A stretch of DNA of 64,000 nucleotides. Origin: Flagellimonas sediminis (GTDB lineage: Bacteria > Bacteroidota > Bacteroidia > Flavobacteriales > Flavobacteriaceae). The first letter of the stretch is position 1, and each line of letters starts with the position of its first letter. Shown piece by piece: positions 7,357 to 15,680 of the stretch. The notes under the pieces are model-generated. The model ran no database searches. It was not told the origin of the DNA and worked only from the letters and a program-made list of their open reading frames with translations. A program made the position numbers and the translations under genes. The DNA is taken from contig NZ_JAAAMI010000005.1 of the NCBI RefSeq assembly GCF_010500845.1, forward strand, positions 186,001 to 250,000, written 5' to 3'.

Positions 7357-9219
7357 ATGAAAAAAAATCATTTTTGGTTTGTGGCCGCTTTATTGGCGGG
7401 CAAGGGACTTTTTGCGCAAAATGTACTGCAAGACTCCCTAAAAGTGCACCAACTCAACGAAGTGGTGGTAAGCGATTCAAAATTTGAATTGAAAAGGGAA
7501 AACTCTGGGAAAACGGTGATCAAGATCACGGTCCAGGAGTTGGAACGTAACCAGGGCAAAACAATTGCCGAAATCATCAACACCAAAAGCGGTATCGAGA
7601 TTACCGGAAGTCGCGGACGCGATGGCGATGTCTTGGGCGTTTATGCCAGAGGTGGCCGAGGTAGACAGGTGTTGATCATTATTGATGGGGTCCGGGTGTC
7701 CGACCCATCGTCTTTTTCCCAAGAATATGACATGAGATTGCTTTCCCCCTCGAACATTGAATCCATTGAAATCATTAAAGGGGCAGCGAGCACACTCTAT
7801 GGAACCAATGCCGCTACGGCTGTGATCAACATCGCCACGAAGAAAAGCTCCAAGGAAAAGATGGCAGGGAACTTTCAAACCAGTATTGGTACCAATCAAA
7901 CCACTGACGATCAAAATTACAATTTGGGAAGCATCAGCAATGCCGTCAATGTGAACGGTACCTTGAACAAGTTCAAGTACGCCGTTGATTTTGCAAACCG
8001 ATATAAAAGTGGCTTGTCCGCAGCGGTCACCCCGCAAAATGAAGAGGACATCTTTTCCCATTACAGTACCAATGTGAGGTTAGGGTATGCATTTTCAAAA
8101 GATTTTGAAGTTTCGGTCTATGGAAACCAAACCAAGTTCAGTAATGAATACGATGCTTCATATGCCGATGCATCTAATATTGGAAAGAGTGAGCAGAAAC
8201 GGGCTGGCTTGTCATCTTCGTTCACTTATGGAAAAGGGTCGGTTCATTTGAATACCGCTTATACGGATTATGAAACCAACTCCAAAGACAGCTATGGTGA
8301 AAGCACCACCAAAGGAAAGAACTGGGTTTTGGATCTTTACAACAAATATACCCTCGGAAAACAGTGGCATACCATACTGGGGGTAAACTACATTAAAGAT
8401 GAAGCGGTATTTGCGGAAGATGCCCGGTTTACCATTGTGGACCCTTACGCCAATGTGGTCTATGTTTCCAATTTTGGCCTTAACCTGAACGTAGGTGGAC
8501 GATTGAACCACCATTCCGAATATGGGAATCATTTGGTGTACAATGTGAACCCGTCTTTCGTTTTTCCTACCCCAAAGGGATATGTAAAAGTGCTGGGTTC
8601 CTATGCTACATCCTACATCACGCCAAATCTGACCCAATTGTTCGGGGCTTTTGGTGGCAACCCGGATTTGAAACCCGAGGAAAACCGGACCTTGGAAGGT
8701 GGTCTGGAATTTAAGTTGAACACCAAACTGCGGTTCAGCACAGTATATTTTGACCGAAACGAGAAGAATACCATTGGTTACGACGTGAACTATACCAGTA
8801 TCAATCTGGCGGATGAAATCAATGCCAATGGGGTAGAGGTGGAAGCGGTTTGGTCGCCATTAGGTTCTTTGAGCGTTGATGCCAATTACACCTTCACTGA
8901 ACGAAAAGGGGACAATGCAATCCGGATCCCTAAACATAAGGCCAATGTTTCCGTGGGTTACCAGTTGGGGCAGGCCACCAATTTTTCCTTGACCTATGCG
9001 TATACCGGAGCACGTTTTGATACGGACTTCACGACCTATACGGATGTGGCCCTGGATTCTTTTTCCTTGGTGAATTTTTACGTGGGACATGAGCTGATTC
9101 CCAATAAACTGAATGTTTTCTTTAATGCAGAAAACCTATTGAATGAGAAGTTCACTGAAATTGTGGGGTACACCACAAGGGGAAGGAATTTCCGGATAGG
9201 TATGAACCTAAATTTTTAG
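7357..9219 (+). CDS. btuB: TonB-dependent vitamin B12 outer-membrane receptor
   Basis: 620 residues. Sec signal peptide to about residue 20 (LLAGKGLFAQ), then a TonB-box-like stretch (HQLNEVVVSDSKF), a plug domain with GVYARGGRGRQVLIIIDGVR and IKGAASTLYGTNAATAVINI, and a beta-barrel of about 450 residues ending in the aromatic terminus GRNFRIGMNLNF. The length is near that of E. coli BtuB (about 600). The cobalamin riboswitch directly upstream strongly supports the substrate. It imports B12 into the periplasm using TonB energy, for BtuFCD encoded divergently. A rho-independent terminator follows 6 bp after the stop codon. Confidence 0.95.
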   Translation: MKKNHFWFVAALLAGKGLFAQNVLQDSLKVHQLNEVVVSDSKFELKRENSGKTVIKITVQELERNQGKTIAEIINTKSGIEITGSRGRDGDVLGVYARGGRGRQVLIIIDGVRVSDPSSFSQEYDMRLLSPSNIESIEIIKGAASTLYGTNAATAVINIATKKSSKEKMAGNFQTSIGTNQTTDDQNYNLGSISNAVNVNGTLNKFKYAVDFANRYKSGLSAAVTPQNEEDIFSHYSTNVRLGYAFSKDFEVSVYGNQTKFSNEYDASYADASNIGKSEQKRAGLSSSFTYGKGSVHLNTAYTDYETNSKDSYGESTTKGKNWVLDLYNKYTLGKQWHTILGVNYIKDEAVFAEDARFTIVDPYANVVYVSNFGLNLNVGGRLNHHSEYGNHLVYNVNPSFVFPTPKGYVKVLGSYATSYITPNLTQLFGAFGGNPDLKPEENRTLEGGLEFKLNTKLRFSTVYFDRNEKNTIGYDVNYTSINLADEINANGVEVEAVWSPLGSLSVDANYTFTERKGDNAIRIPKHKANVSVGYQLGQATNFSLTYAYTGARFDTDFTTYTDVALDSFSLVNFYVGHELIPNKLNVFFNAENLLNEKFTEIVGYTTRGRNFRIGMNLNF

Positions 9220-9225
9220 AAAAGA

Positions 9226-9248
9226 AAAGCGGCCCTTGAGGCCGCTTT
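9226..9248. terminator. Bidirectional terminator between btuB and the S41 protease
   Basis: AAAGCGGCC (9226-9234), loop CTTGA, GGCCGCTTT (9240-9248): a GC-rich stem flanked by A-run and T-run. It serves the two convergent genes, and the protease stop codon lies at 9250-9252. Confidence 0.92.
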
Positions 9249-9249
9249 C

Positions 9250-10722
9250 TTATTGTATAGATAATGTTGTTGGCAAGGGTTTGTCCAGATACATATTATC
9301 CTTTAGCGGAGTTTGTAATCTTGAAGAGGTAAACGATTCGGCCTTCATTTGCACTGTGAAATCCTTTTTGGCACCAACACCTGAGATTTCTTGAAGTGCA
9401 CGTGCCAATAAGGGCTCGTTAACATCTCCTAGAACACCAAGGTTTGTTAAATCTTCCGGTAATTCAATGTCAGGTTCAAGGCCACTGGTATAGTCATAGA
9501 AACCATCGGCATTTTCATTGCGACCTACTAAGGGTTGTAAGCCCCAAAGGTTATCTGGGTTGATTTCATCTTCCCGATCACTGGAGTAGATGTAGGCGTT
9601 GTCCTCATCGTCTACCAAGGTAATCGAAAATTCATTTTTACCTCGTGTAGTCTCCCCAATGTGGATTACATCAATATAAGGAGCCAATCCATTCATGACC
9701 AATTCACTGGCAGAAGCAGAATCACCAGTTGCCAAAACAAAAACCCTGCTTAAATTAAGCGTATTAATGGCAGTGACACCTGTTGTATTAGCAAAATAAT
9801 CCGTCAGGTAGTCATCGCTTAATTGTGCTTGGATCTTATCGTTCCATCTTTGTCTGATGAAAACTTCGTTGGTATTGGTGCCATAGATCATGCTTGACAG
9901 CAACCTGGCCGTGTTCACGGAACCTCCTGGGTTGTAGCGCATATCCAAAATCAATTCAGTGGCACCATCTGCCTTAAATTTGGCAAAAGCGGCATTTAGG
10001 TCTTCATTAAAACTACTTAGGAAACGGTTATACATCAAATAGGCCACATTGGTTCCGTTAACTTCCAAAGTCTCGGCAATCAGAATGGGGTCTTCTGCTT
10101 GATTTTCAATTTTGGTAAGCGTAACTTCTTTAGCACTATCCGAAATGGTATTGTTGGACACCGTTGCCATTCCTAAGGTATAAGTGCTATTTTCTCCATA
10201 TAGCAAATTTCGATAATTACTAACGGTAAGTTGAACCCCATCAACCCGGGTGAAAAATTCACCTCTTTGAATATCCTTGGTGGCTGCATCGGAATTGGGT
10301 ACAATATATTGAACATACCCAAAAACATCTCCAGTATCTCCAATTAGACCTAATCCGAATTCCAAACCATTGCTTTGAGAAATTCCCGAAAGACTGTTGA
10401 CTAATACGGCGTAATCCTCGTCAGCGAAGCTGAAACGATCGTCACCATATAATAAGATGTCGTAATAAAAGCTTTCAGGATCATCATACGTTTGTAAAAA
10501 TTCGGTGTACGCGGCATCCGAAGCAAAACGGTCATCCGCAAGGTCATTCACGTCTGCCTGCCAAAAATACCACAGGTTCATGGCCTGCCACATAAAATTC
10601 TGCGCCGTTACATCATCTGCATTTGGGTCCGGGGTTTCCCCATTTTTAATGGAATTATCGTCTTTACTGCAAGAAATGAGCACAAAGGAGAATCCCACAA
10701 ACAATAAAAAGAATTTTTTCAT
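9250..10722 (-). CDS. S41 family C-terminal-processing peptidase, lipoprotein
   Basis: 490 residues. Lipoprotein signal MKKFFLLFVGFSFVLISC (Cys about 18), then a Glu/Asp-rich linker and a helical N-terminal domain. A PDZ-like region follows at about 120-200 with NGLEFGLGL and FFTRVDGVQL. The S41 catalytic domain follows: LILDMRYNPGG (257-267), then VLATGDSASASE (329-340) with the nucleophilic Ser, and TTRGKNEFS (358-366) with the likely general-base Lys. It is probably anchored in the envelope and cleaves proteins there. It is a single-gene unit, convergent with btuB. The substrate is unknown. Confidence 0.9.
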   Translation of the reverse strand: MKKFFLLFVGFSFVLISCSKDDNSIKNGETPDPNADDVTAQNFMWQAMNLWYFWQADVNDLADDRFASDAAYTEFLQTYDDPESFYYDILLYGDDRFSFADEDYAVLVNSLSGISQSNGLEFGLGLIGDTGDVFGYVQYIVPNSDAATKDIQRGEFFTRVDGVQLTVSNYRNLLYGENSTYTLGMATVSNNTISDSAKEVTLTKIENQAEDPILIAETLEVNGTNVAYLMYNRFLSSFNEDLNAAFAKFKADGATELILDMRYNPGGSVNTARLLSSMIYGTNTNEVFIRQRWNDKIQAQLSDDYLTDYFANTTGVTAINTLNLSRVFVLATGDSASASELVMNGLAPYIDVIHIGETTRGKNEFSITLVDDEDNAYIYSSDREDEINPDNLWGLQPLVGRNENADGFYDYTSGLEPDIELPEDLTNLGVLGDVNEPLLARALQEISGVGAKKDFTVQMKAESFTSSRLQTPLKDNMYLDKPLPTTLSIQ

Positions 10723-10860
10723 AGCCTATTTTTTAATTTAAATCCCGCAACTTTCGTTCCAATTCACGCTAGATGTATTGAAAGAAGTATCATGGAATCC
10801 CTGTATAACCGTATACATTTGCTATGCAAAATAGGTACATCTAAGGAGATTGCAAATTTT

Positions 10861-10887
10861 TTGTAACAATTTTCGATATGCGTCGTC
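10861..10887 (+). promoter_or_regulatory. Possible ECF-type promoter of the sigma operon
   Basis: TTGTAAC (10861-10867) followed after 16 bp by CGTC (10884-10887) resembles the GTAAC ... CGTC elements used by many ECF sigma factors, which often activate their own genes. It lies about 50 bp before the sigma start codon. A short AGGGC/GCCCT hairpin (10898-10917) sits in the leader. Motif resemblance only. Confidence 0.4.
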
Positions 10888-10936
10888 GTGATAATGTAGG
10901 GCAATTAAAAGAGCCCTGAACAACCAAGACAACCAA

Positions 10937-11446
10937 ATGAAACAAACGGAATTTTTAAACGTGGTGATGCCCTTTAAGGACAAACTTTACCGAATGGCCA
11001 AAAGGCTGTTGGTGTCCAGGGAGGAAGCGGAAGATGCCACACAGGAAATTTTGTTGAAGCTTTGGTCGAAAAATGAGTCGATGGGAGAGTACAAAAATGT
11101 AGAGGCCTTTGCCATGACCATGACCAAAAACTTTTGTTTGGACCGTTTAAAGTCCAAACAAGCAGGTAACTTGAAATTGGTGCACAGCAACTACACGGAC
11201 GAAACCGTATCGCTACAGAAGCAATTGGAAGCCGAAGATAGCATAGGTTGGATGGAACGCATTATGGAAGACCTGCCAGAACAACAAAAAATGGTGTTGC
11301 AACTGCGCGATGTGGAGCAATACGAATTTGAGGAGATCTGCGATCTGCTCGACATGAAACCAACGGCAGTGCGCGTGGCACTGTCCAGGGCAAGAAAAAC
11401 AGTTAGGGACGAATTAACAAAAAAACATAGCTATGGAATTGGGTAA
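10937..11446 (+). CDS. ECF-family RNA polymerase sigma factor
   Basis: 169 residues. Sigma region 2 covers about residues 10-75 (YRMAKRLLVSREEAEDATQEILLKLW and the -10-reading helix near AFAMTMTKNFCLDRLK). Region 4 covers about 110-160 with LPEQQKMVLQLRDVEQYEFEEI and a helix-turn-helix MKPTAVRVALSRARK. It should direct RNA polymerase to envelope-stress-type promoters. It overlaps the next gene by 14 nt, a common arrangement for a sigma factor and its partner. The exact ECF subgroup was not assigned. Confidence 0.95.
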   Translation: MKQTEFLNVVMPFKDKLYRMAKRLLVSREEAEDATQEILLKLWSKNESMGEYKNVEAFAMTMTKNFCLDRLKSKQAGNLKLVHSNYTDETVSLQKQLEAEDSIGWMERIMEDLPEQQKMVLQLRDVEQYEFEEICDLLDMKPTAVRVALSRARKTVRDELTKKHSYGIG

Positions 11447-11852
11447 CATAGAAAAAATATTGGAAAAGTATTTCGAGGCCACTACCACTGTAGCCGAGGA
11501 ACGGAAACTTAGGGAGTATTTCGCACAGGACAGCATAGCACCGCACCTGGAACAATATAGGCCCATGTTCAACTACTTTTCCATTGCCAAGGAAGAAAGG
11601 TACACCAAGCAGGTTCCATTAAAACCTAGAGTAAACTATTACAAGTGGCTATCCGTTGCAGCGGCAGTAGTTCTCACCTTTGGCATCTATTTTGGTAAAC
11701 AATACCAAGAAAGAAAAGATGCAGAGTATGCCTATCAGGAAACCAAAAAAGCGTTCGAGCTCTTAGCAGAGAATTTTGGCCGGGGAACAGAAAAAGTGGC
11801 CTATCTGAAAGAGTTTCAAGAAGCAAAAGAGAAAATTTACAACAACAATTAA
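11433..11852 (+). CDS. Single-pass membrane protein, possible anti-sigma partner
   Basis: 139 residues, overlapping the sigma gene by 14 nt. The N-terminal half (1-70) is soluble and helical, followed by one membrane helix (WLSVAAAVVLTFGIYFG, about 72-88) and a charged helical tail (about 90-139). Gene order and topology suit a membrane-anchored anti-sigma factor, but the zinc-binding HxxxCxxC motif of ZAS anti-sigma factors is absent. The role is therefore inferred from position only. Confidence 0.75.
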   Translation: MELGNIEKILEKYFEATTTVAEERKLREYFAQDSIAPHLEQYRPMFNYFSIAKEERYTKQVPLKPRVNYYKWLSVAAAVVLTFGIYFGKQYQERKDAEYAYQETKKAFELLAENFGRGTEKVAYLKEFQEAKEKIYNNN

Positions 11853-11864
11853 AAAACGAAAAAG

Positions 11865-12404
11865 ATGAAAAAGCATATTTTAATCCTATTGATGACCGTA
11901 CTACCGCTTGCCGGATTTTCACAATCCCTTTTTGACAAGTTCGAGGACATGGACGATGTGACCTCGGTGGTAGTGAACAAGAGCATGTTCAACCTATTGG
12001 CAAAGATCGATGTAGAAGTAGATGATCCAGAGGCCAGGGATTTTATGGACATTGCCAGCAGTCTGAAGAGTTTGAAGGTGTTCACCACTGACAACAAAAA
12101 CATCGGTGCCGATATGAAATCCGCCGTGAACAGTTACTTGGGTTCGGCCAAGATGGAAGAGTTGATGCGTGTGAAGGATAAGGACGCCAATGTAAAGTTC
12201 TACATTAAGCAAGGTAGGGACGATGATCACGTAAGCGAGCTGTTGATGTTCATAACTGGAATCAACAATGTTGAGGCCGATGGCCGTAAGTTCGAGACCG
12301 TGATTCTATCCCTTACCGGGGATATCGATTTGAACAAGATCAATTCGTTGACCAAAAAGATGAACCTTCCCGAAGAGTTGAACAAGGCAGGCAAGGATAA
12401 CTAA
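11865..12404 (+). CDS. DUF4252 domain protein, exported
   Basis: 179 residues with a Sec signal peptide (MKKHILILLMTVLPLAGFSQ). The mature part matches DUF4252 proteins of Bacteroidota: FDKFEDMDDVTSVVVNKSMFNLL, then LKVFTTDN near residue 70, and a C-terminal ELLMFITGINN and VILSLTGDIDLNKI. Third gene of the sigma operon, 12 bp after the membrane protein. It is a paralogue of the gene at 12517. DUF4252 function is unknown; the setting suggests an envelope protein controlled by the sigma factor. Confidence 0.85.
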   Translation: MKKHILILLMTVLPLAGFSQSLFDKFEDMDDVTSVVVNKSMFNLLAKIDVEVDDPEARDFMDIASSLKSLKVFTTDNKNIGADMKSAVNSYLGSAKMEELMRVKDKDANVKFYIKQGRDDDHVSELLMFITGINNVEADGRKFETVILSLTGDIDLNKINSLTKKMNLPEELNKAGKDN

Positions 12405-12415
12405 AAGCATTTTCG

Positions 12416-12478
12416 GTTGGCAGTAATTGGTTCAGGATTGTAACAAAAGGCAATCATCGGCAACTAATTACTGTCAGC
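12416..12478 (+). promoter_or_regulatory. 17-bp RNA stem-loop between the two DUF4252 genes
   Basis: Positions 12416-12432 pair along their whole length with 12462-12478, including G-U wobbles that form only in plus-strand RNA. A small GATTG/CAATC hairpin (12436-12454) sits in the loop. No U-run follows, so it may be an RNA-processing or stability element rather than a terminator. The loop also contains TTGTAACAA, like the putative ECF -35 element at 10861. Confidence 0.6.
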
Positions 12479-12516
12479 TGATTTTGTTGGCATTAGATCA
12501 ATCAAAAAACATAGCA

Positions 12517-13056
12517 ATGAAAAATTTTTTAAAAAGTATCGCAGTTCTAGTGGCCATACTGTTGGCTTCCTGCTCCTCGCAGCAAAGTTTGCAGGAATAT
12601 TATGTGGATAATTCCGAGAACCCCAATTTTTTGTCCATTGATGTTCCGGCCAGTATCCTAAAAATGGATGGTATTGATTTGACACCCACCCAAAGGGAAG
12701 CTGTGGAATCCTTGCGTAAGTTCAACTTGTTGGCGTTTAGAAAGAATGACAGTAACGAAGCGGAATACGAATTGGAGAAGAAAAAGGTGAAAGAAATCCT
12801 GAAAGGCGATGAATTTGTGGAACTTATGAAAATCAACTCCAAATATGGCAAAGGCGTAATCAAATATTTGGGAGAGGAAGATGCCATTGATGAAGTGATC
12901 ATTTATGGAGACAGTGGTGATAAGGGATTCGCCCTGGTAAGGGTTTTGGGCAAGGATATGAATCCCGCCCACATCATGCAATTGATGCAGGCCATCCAAA
13001 AATCCGAATTTAAAGGAGAAGGTTTGGGTGAGATCGGCGAATTTTTGAAAGGCTAA
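12517..13056 (+). CDS. DUF4252 domain lipoprotein
   Basis: 179 residues from ATG 12517. This start is chosen because it gives a clean lipoprotein signal (MKNFLKSIAVLVAILLASCS, Cys at about 19); the open frame extends further upstream, but only through the intergenic hairpin. The body has the DUF4252 pattern: LSIDVPASILKMDGIDLT, LRKFNLLAFRK, and a C-terminal DEVIIYGDSGDKGFALVRVLG. Paralogue of the preceding gene, with which it forms the end of the sigma operon. A terminator lies 24 bp downstream. The molecular role is unknown. Confidence 0.88.
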   Translation: MKNFLKSIAVLVAILLASCSSQQSLQEYYVDNSENPNFLSIDVPASILKMDGIDLTPTQREAVESLRKFNLLAFRKNDSNEAEYELEKKKVKEILKGDEFVELMKINSKYGKGVIKYLGEEDAIDEVIIYGDSGDKGFALVRVLGKDMNPAHIMQLMQAIQKSEFKGEGLGEIGEFLKG

Positions 13057-13080
13057 GACCAATCATCATAAATTTTGGTT

Positions 13081-13112
13081 AGGGCGACATTTGTCGCCCT
13101 TTTCCTTTTTAA
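13081..13112 (+). terminator. Terminator of the ECF sigma operon
   Basis: AGGGCGAC (13081-13088), loop ATTT, GTCGCCCT (13093-13100), then TTTCCTTTTT. Confidence 0.93.
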
Positions 13113-13168
13113 AGACGGAACAAAATGGAATTGTTCTTTATCCAGTTAAAACATATTTATCACCACCT

Positions 13169-13193
13169 GTCATTCTGAGCGTTGCGAAGAATC
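13169..13193. repeat. Dispersed intergenic repeat, family A copy 1
   Basis: GTCATTCTGAGCG followed by GCGAAGAATC. An inverted, almost identical copy lies at 38150-38173, and a diverged one at 36015-36048. All are intergenic. Confidence 0.75.
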
Positions 13194-13231
13194 CCACAAC
13201 CCATGGATTCGTACTTTTACACGAATGATAA

Positions 13232-13251
13232 AATTATACCCCGGTATAATT
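13232..13251 (-). terminator. Likely purB terminator overlapping its stop codon
   Basis: AATTATACC (13232-13240), CC, GGTATAATT (13243-13251): a perfect 9-bp inverted repeat spanning the last purB codons and stop, followed on minus by TTTTA. The U-run is short, so efficiency is uncertain. Confidence 0.55.
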
Positions 13252-14577
13252 CGCTGGGGTGATGTGCTTCAGTTCCGTTTTAATGGCATCCGAAACCTCC
13301 AGTGTCTCAATAAAATCCGCTATGGACTTTTGGGTGATTTTCTCGTTGGTGCGGGTCAATCCTTTCAAGGCCTCGTAAGGGTTGGGATAACCTTCCCTTC
13401 GCAAAATGGTCTGGATGGCCTCGGCCACCACGGCCCAGTTGTCTTCCAAATCTTTCTCGAACTTTTCCTTGTTGAGCACCAATTTGTTCAAGCCTTTCAG
13501 TGTGGATTGAAACCCGACCAAAGTATGGGCGAACGGTACACCTACGTTTCGCAAAACGGTGCTATCGGTTAGGTCGCGCTGCAATCGGGAAATCGGTAAT
13601 TTGGCGGACAAATGCTCAAAAATGGCGTTGGCCAAACCCAAATTACCCTCGGAGTTTTCAAAATCGATCGGGTTTACCTTATGCGGCATGGCCGATGACC
13701 CCACTTCACCCTTCTTGATCTTTTGTTTGAAGTAATCCATTGAGATATAGGTCCAAAAATCACGATCCAGATCGATCAAAATGGTATTGATGCGTTTCAG
13801 GCAATCGAACAAGGCGGCCATATGGTCGTAATGTTCAATTTGGGTGGTAGGGAAGGAATGGTGAAGACCCAGTTTTCCCTGCACGAACTGTTGCCCAAAA
13901 AATCGCCAGTCCTGATCGGGATAGGCCACTTTGTGCGCATTGTAATTCCCCGTCGCACCTCCAAATTTGGCCGCACTGGGAATATCATTCAACAAATTGA
14001 ACTGCTCCTTGAATCGTTCCAAAAACACCTCAATTTCCTTTCCCAAACGGGTAGGGGAGGCCGGTTGTCCATGTGTGCGGGCCAACATGGGGATGTTCTC
14101 CCATTCCTTGGCCAATTTCTTCAACTTTTCAAAAACCTCAAAATATGCCGGAACGTAGACTTCGTTCATGGCTTCTTTGATGGAAAGCGGTATAGCAGTG
14201 TTGTTGATGTCCTGGGAAGTCAATCCAAAATGGATGAACTCTTTGTATTTCTGCAAATTTAAAGCATCAAATTTTTGTTTGATGAAGTATTCCACGGCCT
14301 TCACATCGTGGTTGGTGGTCTTTTCAATATCTTTTATGGCCTGGGCGTCTTCCGCAGTGAAATCTTGATAGATTTTTTGCAGTTCCGGAAACAATGCCGT
14401 GTTGAAATCTGCCAATTGGGGCAACGGAATCTCACAAAGTGCGATAAAATATTCGATCTCAACTTGAACGCGGTACTTGATCAAGGCCTCCTCTGAAAAA
14501 TAGTTTTGAAGGGCCTCGGTTTTGTTTCGGTATCGCCCGTCAATGGGCGAAATGGCATTTAGTTGGGTCAACGACAT
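13234..14577 (-). CDS. purB: Adenylosuccinate lyase
   Basis: 447 residues, typical for PurB. It acts twice in purine synthesis: SAICAR to AICAR plus fumarate, and adenylosuccinate to AMP plus fumarate. Visible family features are the N-terminal AISPIDGRYR, TTNHDVKAVEYF, HFGLTSQDINNTA with a catalytic His region (about 120-135), ARTHGQPASPT, and the fumarase/aspartase signature SSAMPHKVNPIDFENSEGN with the catalytic Ser loop. The start at 14577 (MSLTQLNAISP) is preferred over the longer frame because it matches the family N-terminus and has a good -7 box (14601-14608) just upstream. Confidence 0.97.
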   Translation of the reverse strand: MSLTQLNAISPIDGRYRNKTEALQNYFSEEALIKYRVQVEIEYFIALCEIPLPQLADFNTALFPELQKIYQDFTAEDAQAIKDIEKTTNHDVKAVEYFIKQKFDALNLQKYKEFIHFGLTSQDINNTAIPLSIKEAMNEVYVPAYFEVFEKLKKLAKEWENIPMLARTHGQPASPTRLGKEIEVFLERFKEQFNLLNDIPSAAKFGGATGNYNAHKVAYPDQDWRFFGQQFVQGKLGLHHSFPTTQIEHYDHMAALFDCLKRINTILIDLDRDFWTYISMDYFKQKIKKGEVGSSAMPHKVNPIDFENSEGNLGLANAIFEHLSAKLPISRLQRDLTDSTVLRNVGVPFAHTLVGFQSTLKGLNKLVLNKEKFEKDLEDNWAVVAEAIQTILRREGYPNPYEALKGLTRTNEKITQKSIADFIETLEVSDAIKTELKHITPANYTGV

Positions 14578-14600
14578 GGTCCTATGGATTTTGAAAGCCA

Positions 14601-14608
14601 CAAAGATA
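14601..14608 (-). promoter_or_regulatory. purB promoter, -7 box
   Basis: TATCTTTG on minus is an exact match to the Bacteroidota TAnnTTTG element, 24 bp before the chosen purB start. A well-placed -33 TTG is not clear. Confidence 0.5.
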
Positions 14609-14623
14609 CTTAAACGCCACAGT

Positions 14624-15196
14624 TTAGCTACCCAATTTGGCCAACTTATCCAAGGTTTTTTTGGCCCTGTTCTGATAACCGGTACTGCCATTTGCGTAGG
14701 TATCCAACAAAACCTGTTTCAGTTCGGGATGCACCCATGGGAATTTCAGGCCCAAATAATAGAGACTTGTCATGGCAAACACCTTAGGAGCAATGTTCAA
14801 CGGACCGATGAGCCAATCAAAACAACAGGCCATCAGTTTCTCGAGTTGGTCGTCTGTGATGTTCTTTACAAAAGCTGGGTCCTTCTTTTTGAAATAGGCC
14901 TCACAGATCATCTCACAGACATGGGCCATGGGACGAATGCAGGAATCGGTTTTCAATTGTGACAACCCATTGGCAAAGACGTCAAAAATGGGCAGCAGGT
15001 ATTCCAATTTTTTGCGCATTAAATGGTCGAAGGTCCAACTGGCATAAAAATCACCGGTACCATCCTCCAAAAGCACCAATTGAAACAATTTTTTCATCAA
15101 CTCAGGTTGATGCACCAAAATACCGACCAAAGTATCTACCCGATCCTTCGAAATCCGTCCTGAAGTGAGGGCAATATGCAGTTCTTTTTCGGTCAC
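14624..15196 (-). CDS. Uncharacterised helical protein upstream of purB
   Basis: 190 residues from a GTG start at 15196. All-helical, without signal peptide or membrane helix. It has a repeated pattern of paired amphipathic helices (LVGILVHQPELMKKLFQLVL, HLMRKKLEYLLPIFDVFANGL, LEKLMACCFDWLIGP, NRAKKTLDKLAKLG) that resembles HEAT-type repeats. Flavobacterial homologues next to purB often carry the name adenylosuccinate lyase, but none of the lyase motifs is present, so that name would be wrong here. Only 46 bp separate it from purB, so it may share transcription. Function unknown. Confidence 0.8.
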   Translation of the reverse strand: MTEKELHIALTSGRISKDRVDTLVGILVHQPELMKKLFQLVLLEDGTGDFYASWTFDHLMRKKLEYLLPIFDVFANGLSQLKTDSCIRPMAHVCEMICEAYFKKKDPAFVKNITDDQLEKLMACCFDWLIGPLNIAPKVFAMTSLYYLGLKFPWVHPELKQVLLDTYANGSTGYQNRAKKTLDKLAKLGS

Positions 15197-15227
15197 AAAA
15201 GCGTATATTTACGAAAACCCTTATGTG

Positions 15228-15680
15228 ATGAAAATAGTAAAAAAAATAGCAATTGCCCTATTGGTCGTTTTGATCGGCATGCAGTTTTTCCGACCTGAAA
15301 AGAATCAGGCAGAAGGCGATTATGTGGCTGCTTTTGTTGCCGAGACACAACCGAGTCCCGAGGTTCAGGGCATTTTAAAATCAGCCTGTTATGATTGTCA
15401 CAGTGCCAACACCAATTATCCATGGTACAGCAATGTGGCGCCGATTTCCTATTGGTTGGCCGACCACATTGAAGAGGGCAAGGAGCATTTGAACTTTTCG
15501 GATTGGACCAACTATACCGACAAAAAGAAGGACCACAAATTGGAAGAATTGGTAGAGGAAGTCAAAGAAGGGGAAATGCCCCTAAACGAGTACACTTGGA
15601 CCCATGCCGATGCCCGTTTGACCCAGGAACAGATCACCGCTTTGTTGACTTGGGCCCAAGAAACTAGGAAAAAGTACTAA
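15228..15680 (+). CDS. Haem-binding domain protein
   Basis: 150 residues from ATG 15228, which gives a membrane anchor or signal (KIVKKIAIALLVVLIGMQFF). The mature part has a CxxCH haem-attachment site in SACYDCHSANTNYPWYSN (about residues 50-66), then PISYWLADHIEEGKEHLNFSDW and a C-terminal LTQEQITALLTWAQ, as in the Haem_bd family of Bacteroidota. It is probably a periplasmic, membrane-tethered c-type haem protein. Its 3' end overlaps the convergent sirtuin gene by 17 nt. Redox partner unknown. Confidence 0.88.
   Translation: MKIVKKIAIALLVVLIGMQFFRPEKNQAEGDYVAAFVAETQPSPEVQGILKSACYDCHSANTNYPWYSNVAPISYWLADHIEEGKEHLNFSDWTNYTDKKKDHKLEELVEEVKEGEMPLNEYTWTHADARLTQEQITALLTWAQETRKKY

Noticed and set aside
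7477-8061. Minus-strand open frame opposite btuB
   Set aside because: Shadow of the receptor gene, with no motif or start context.
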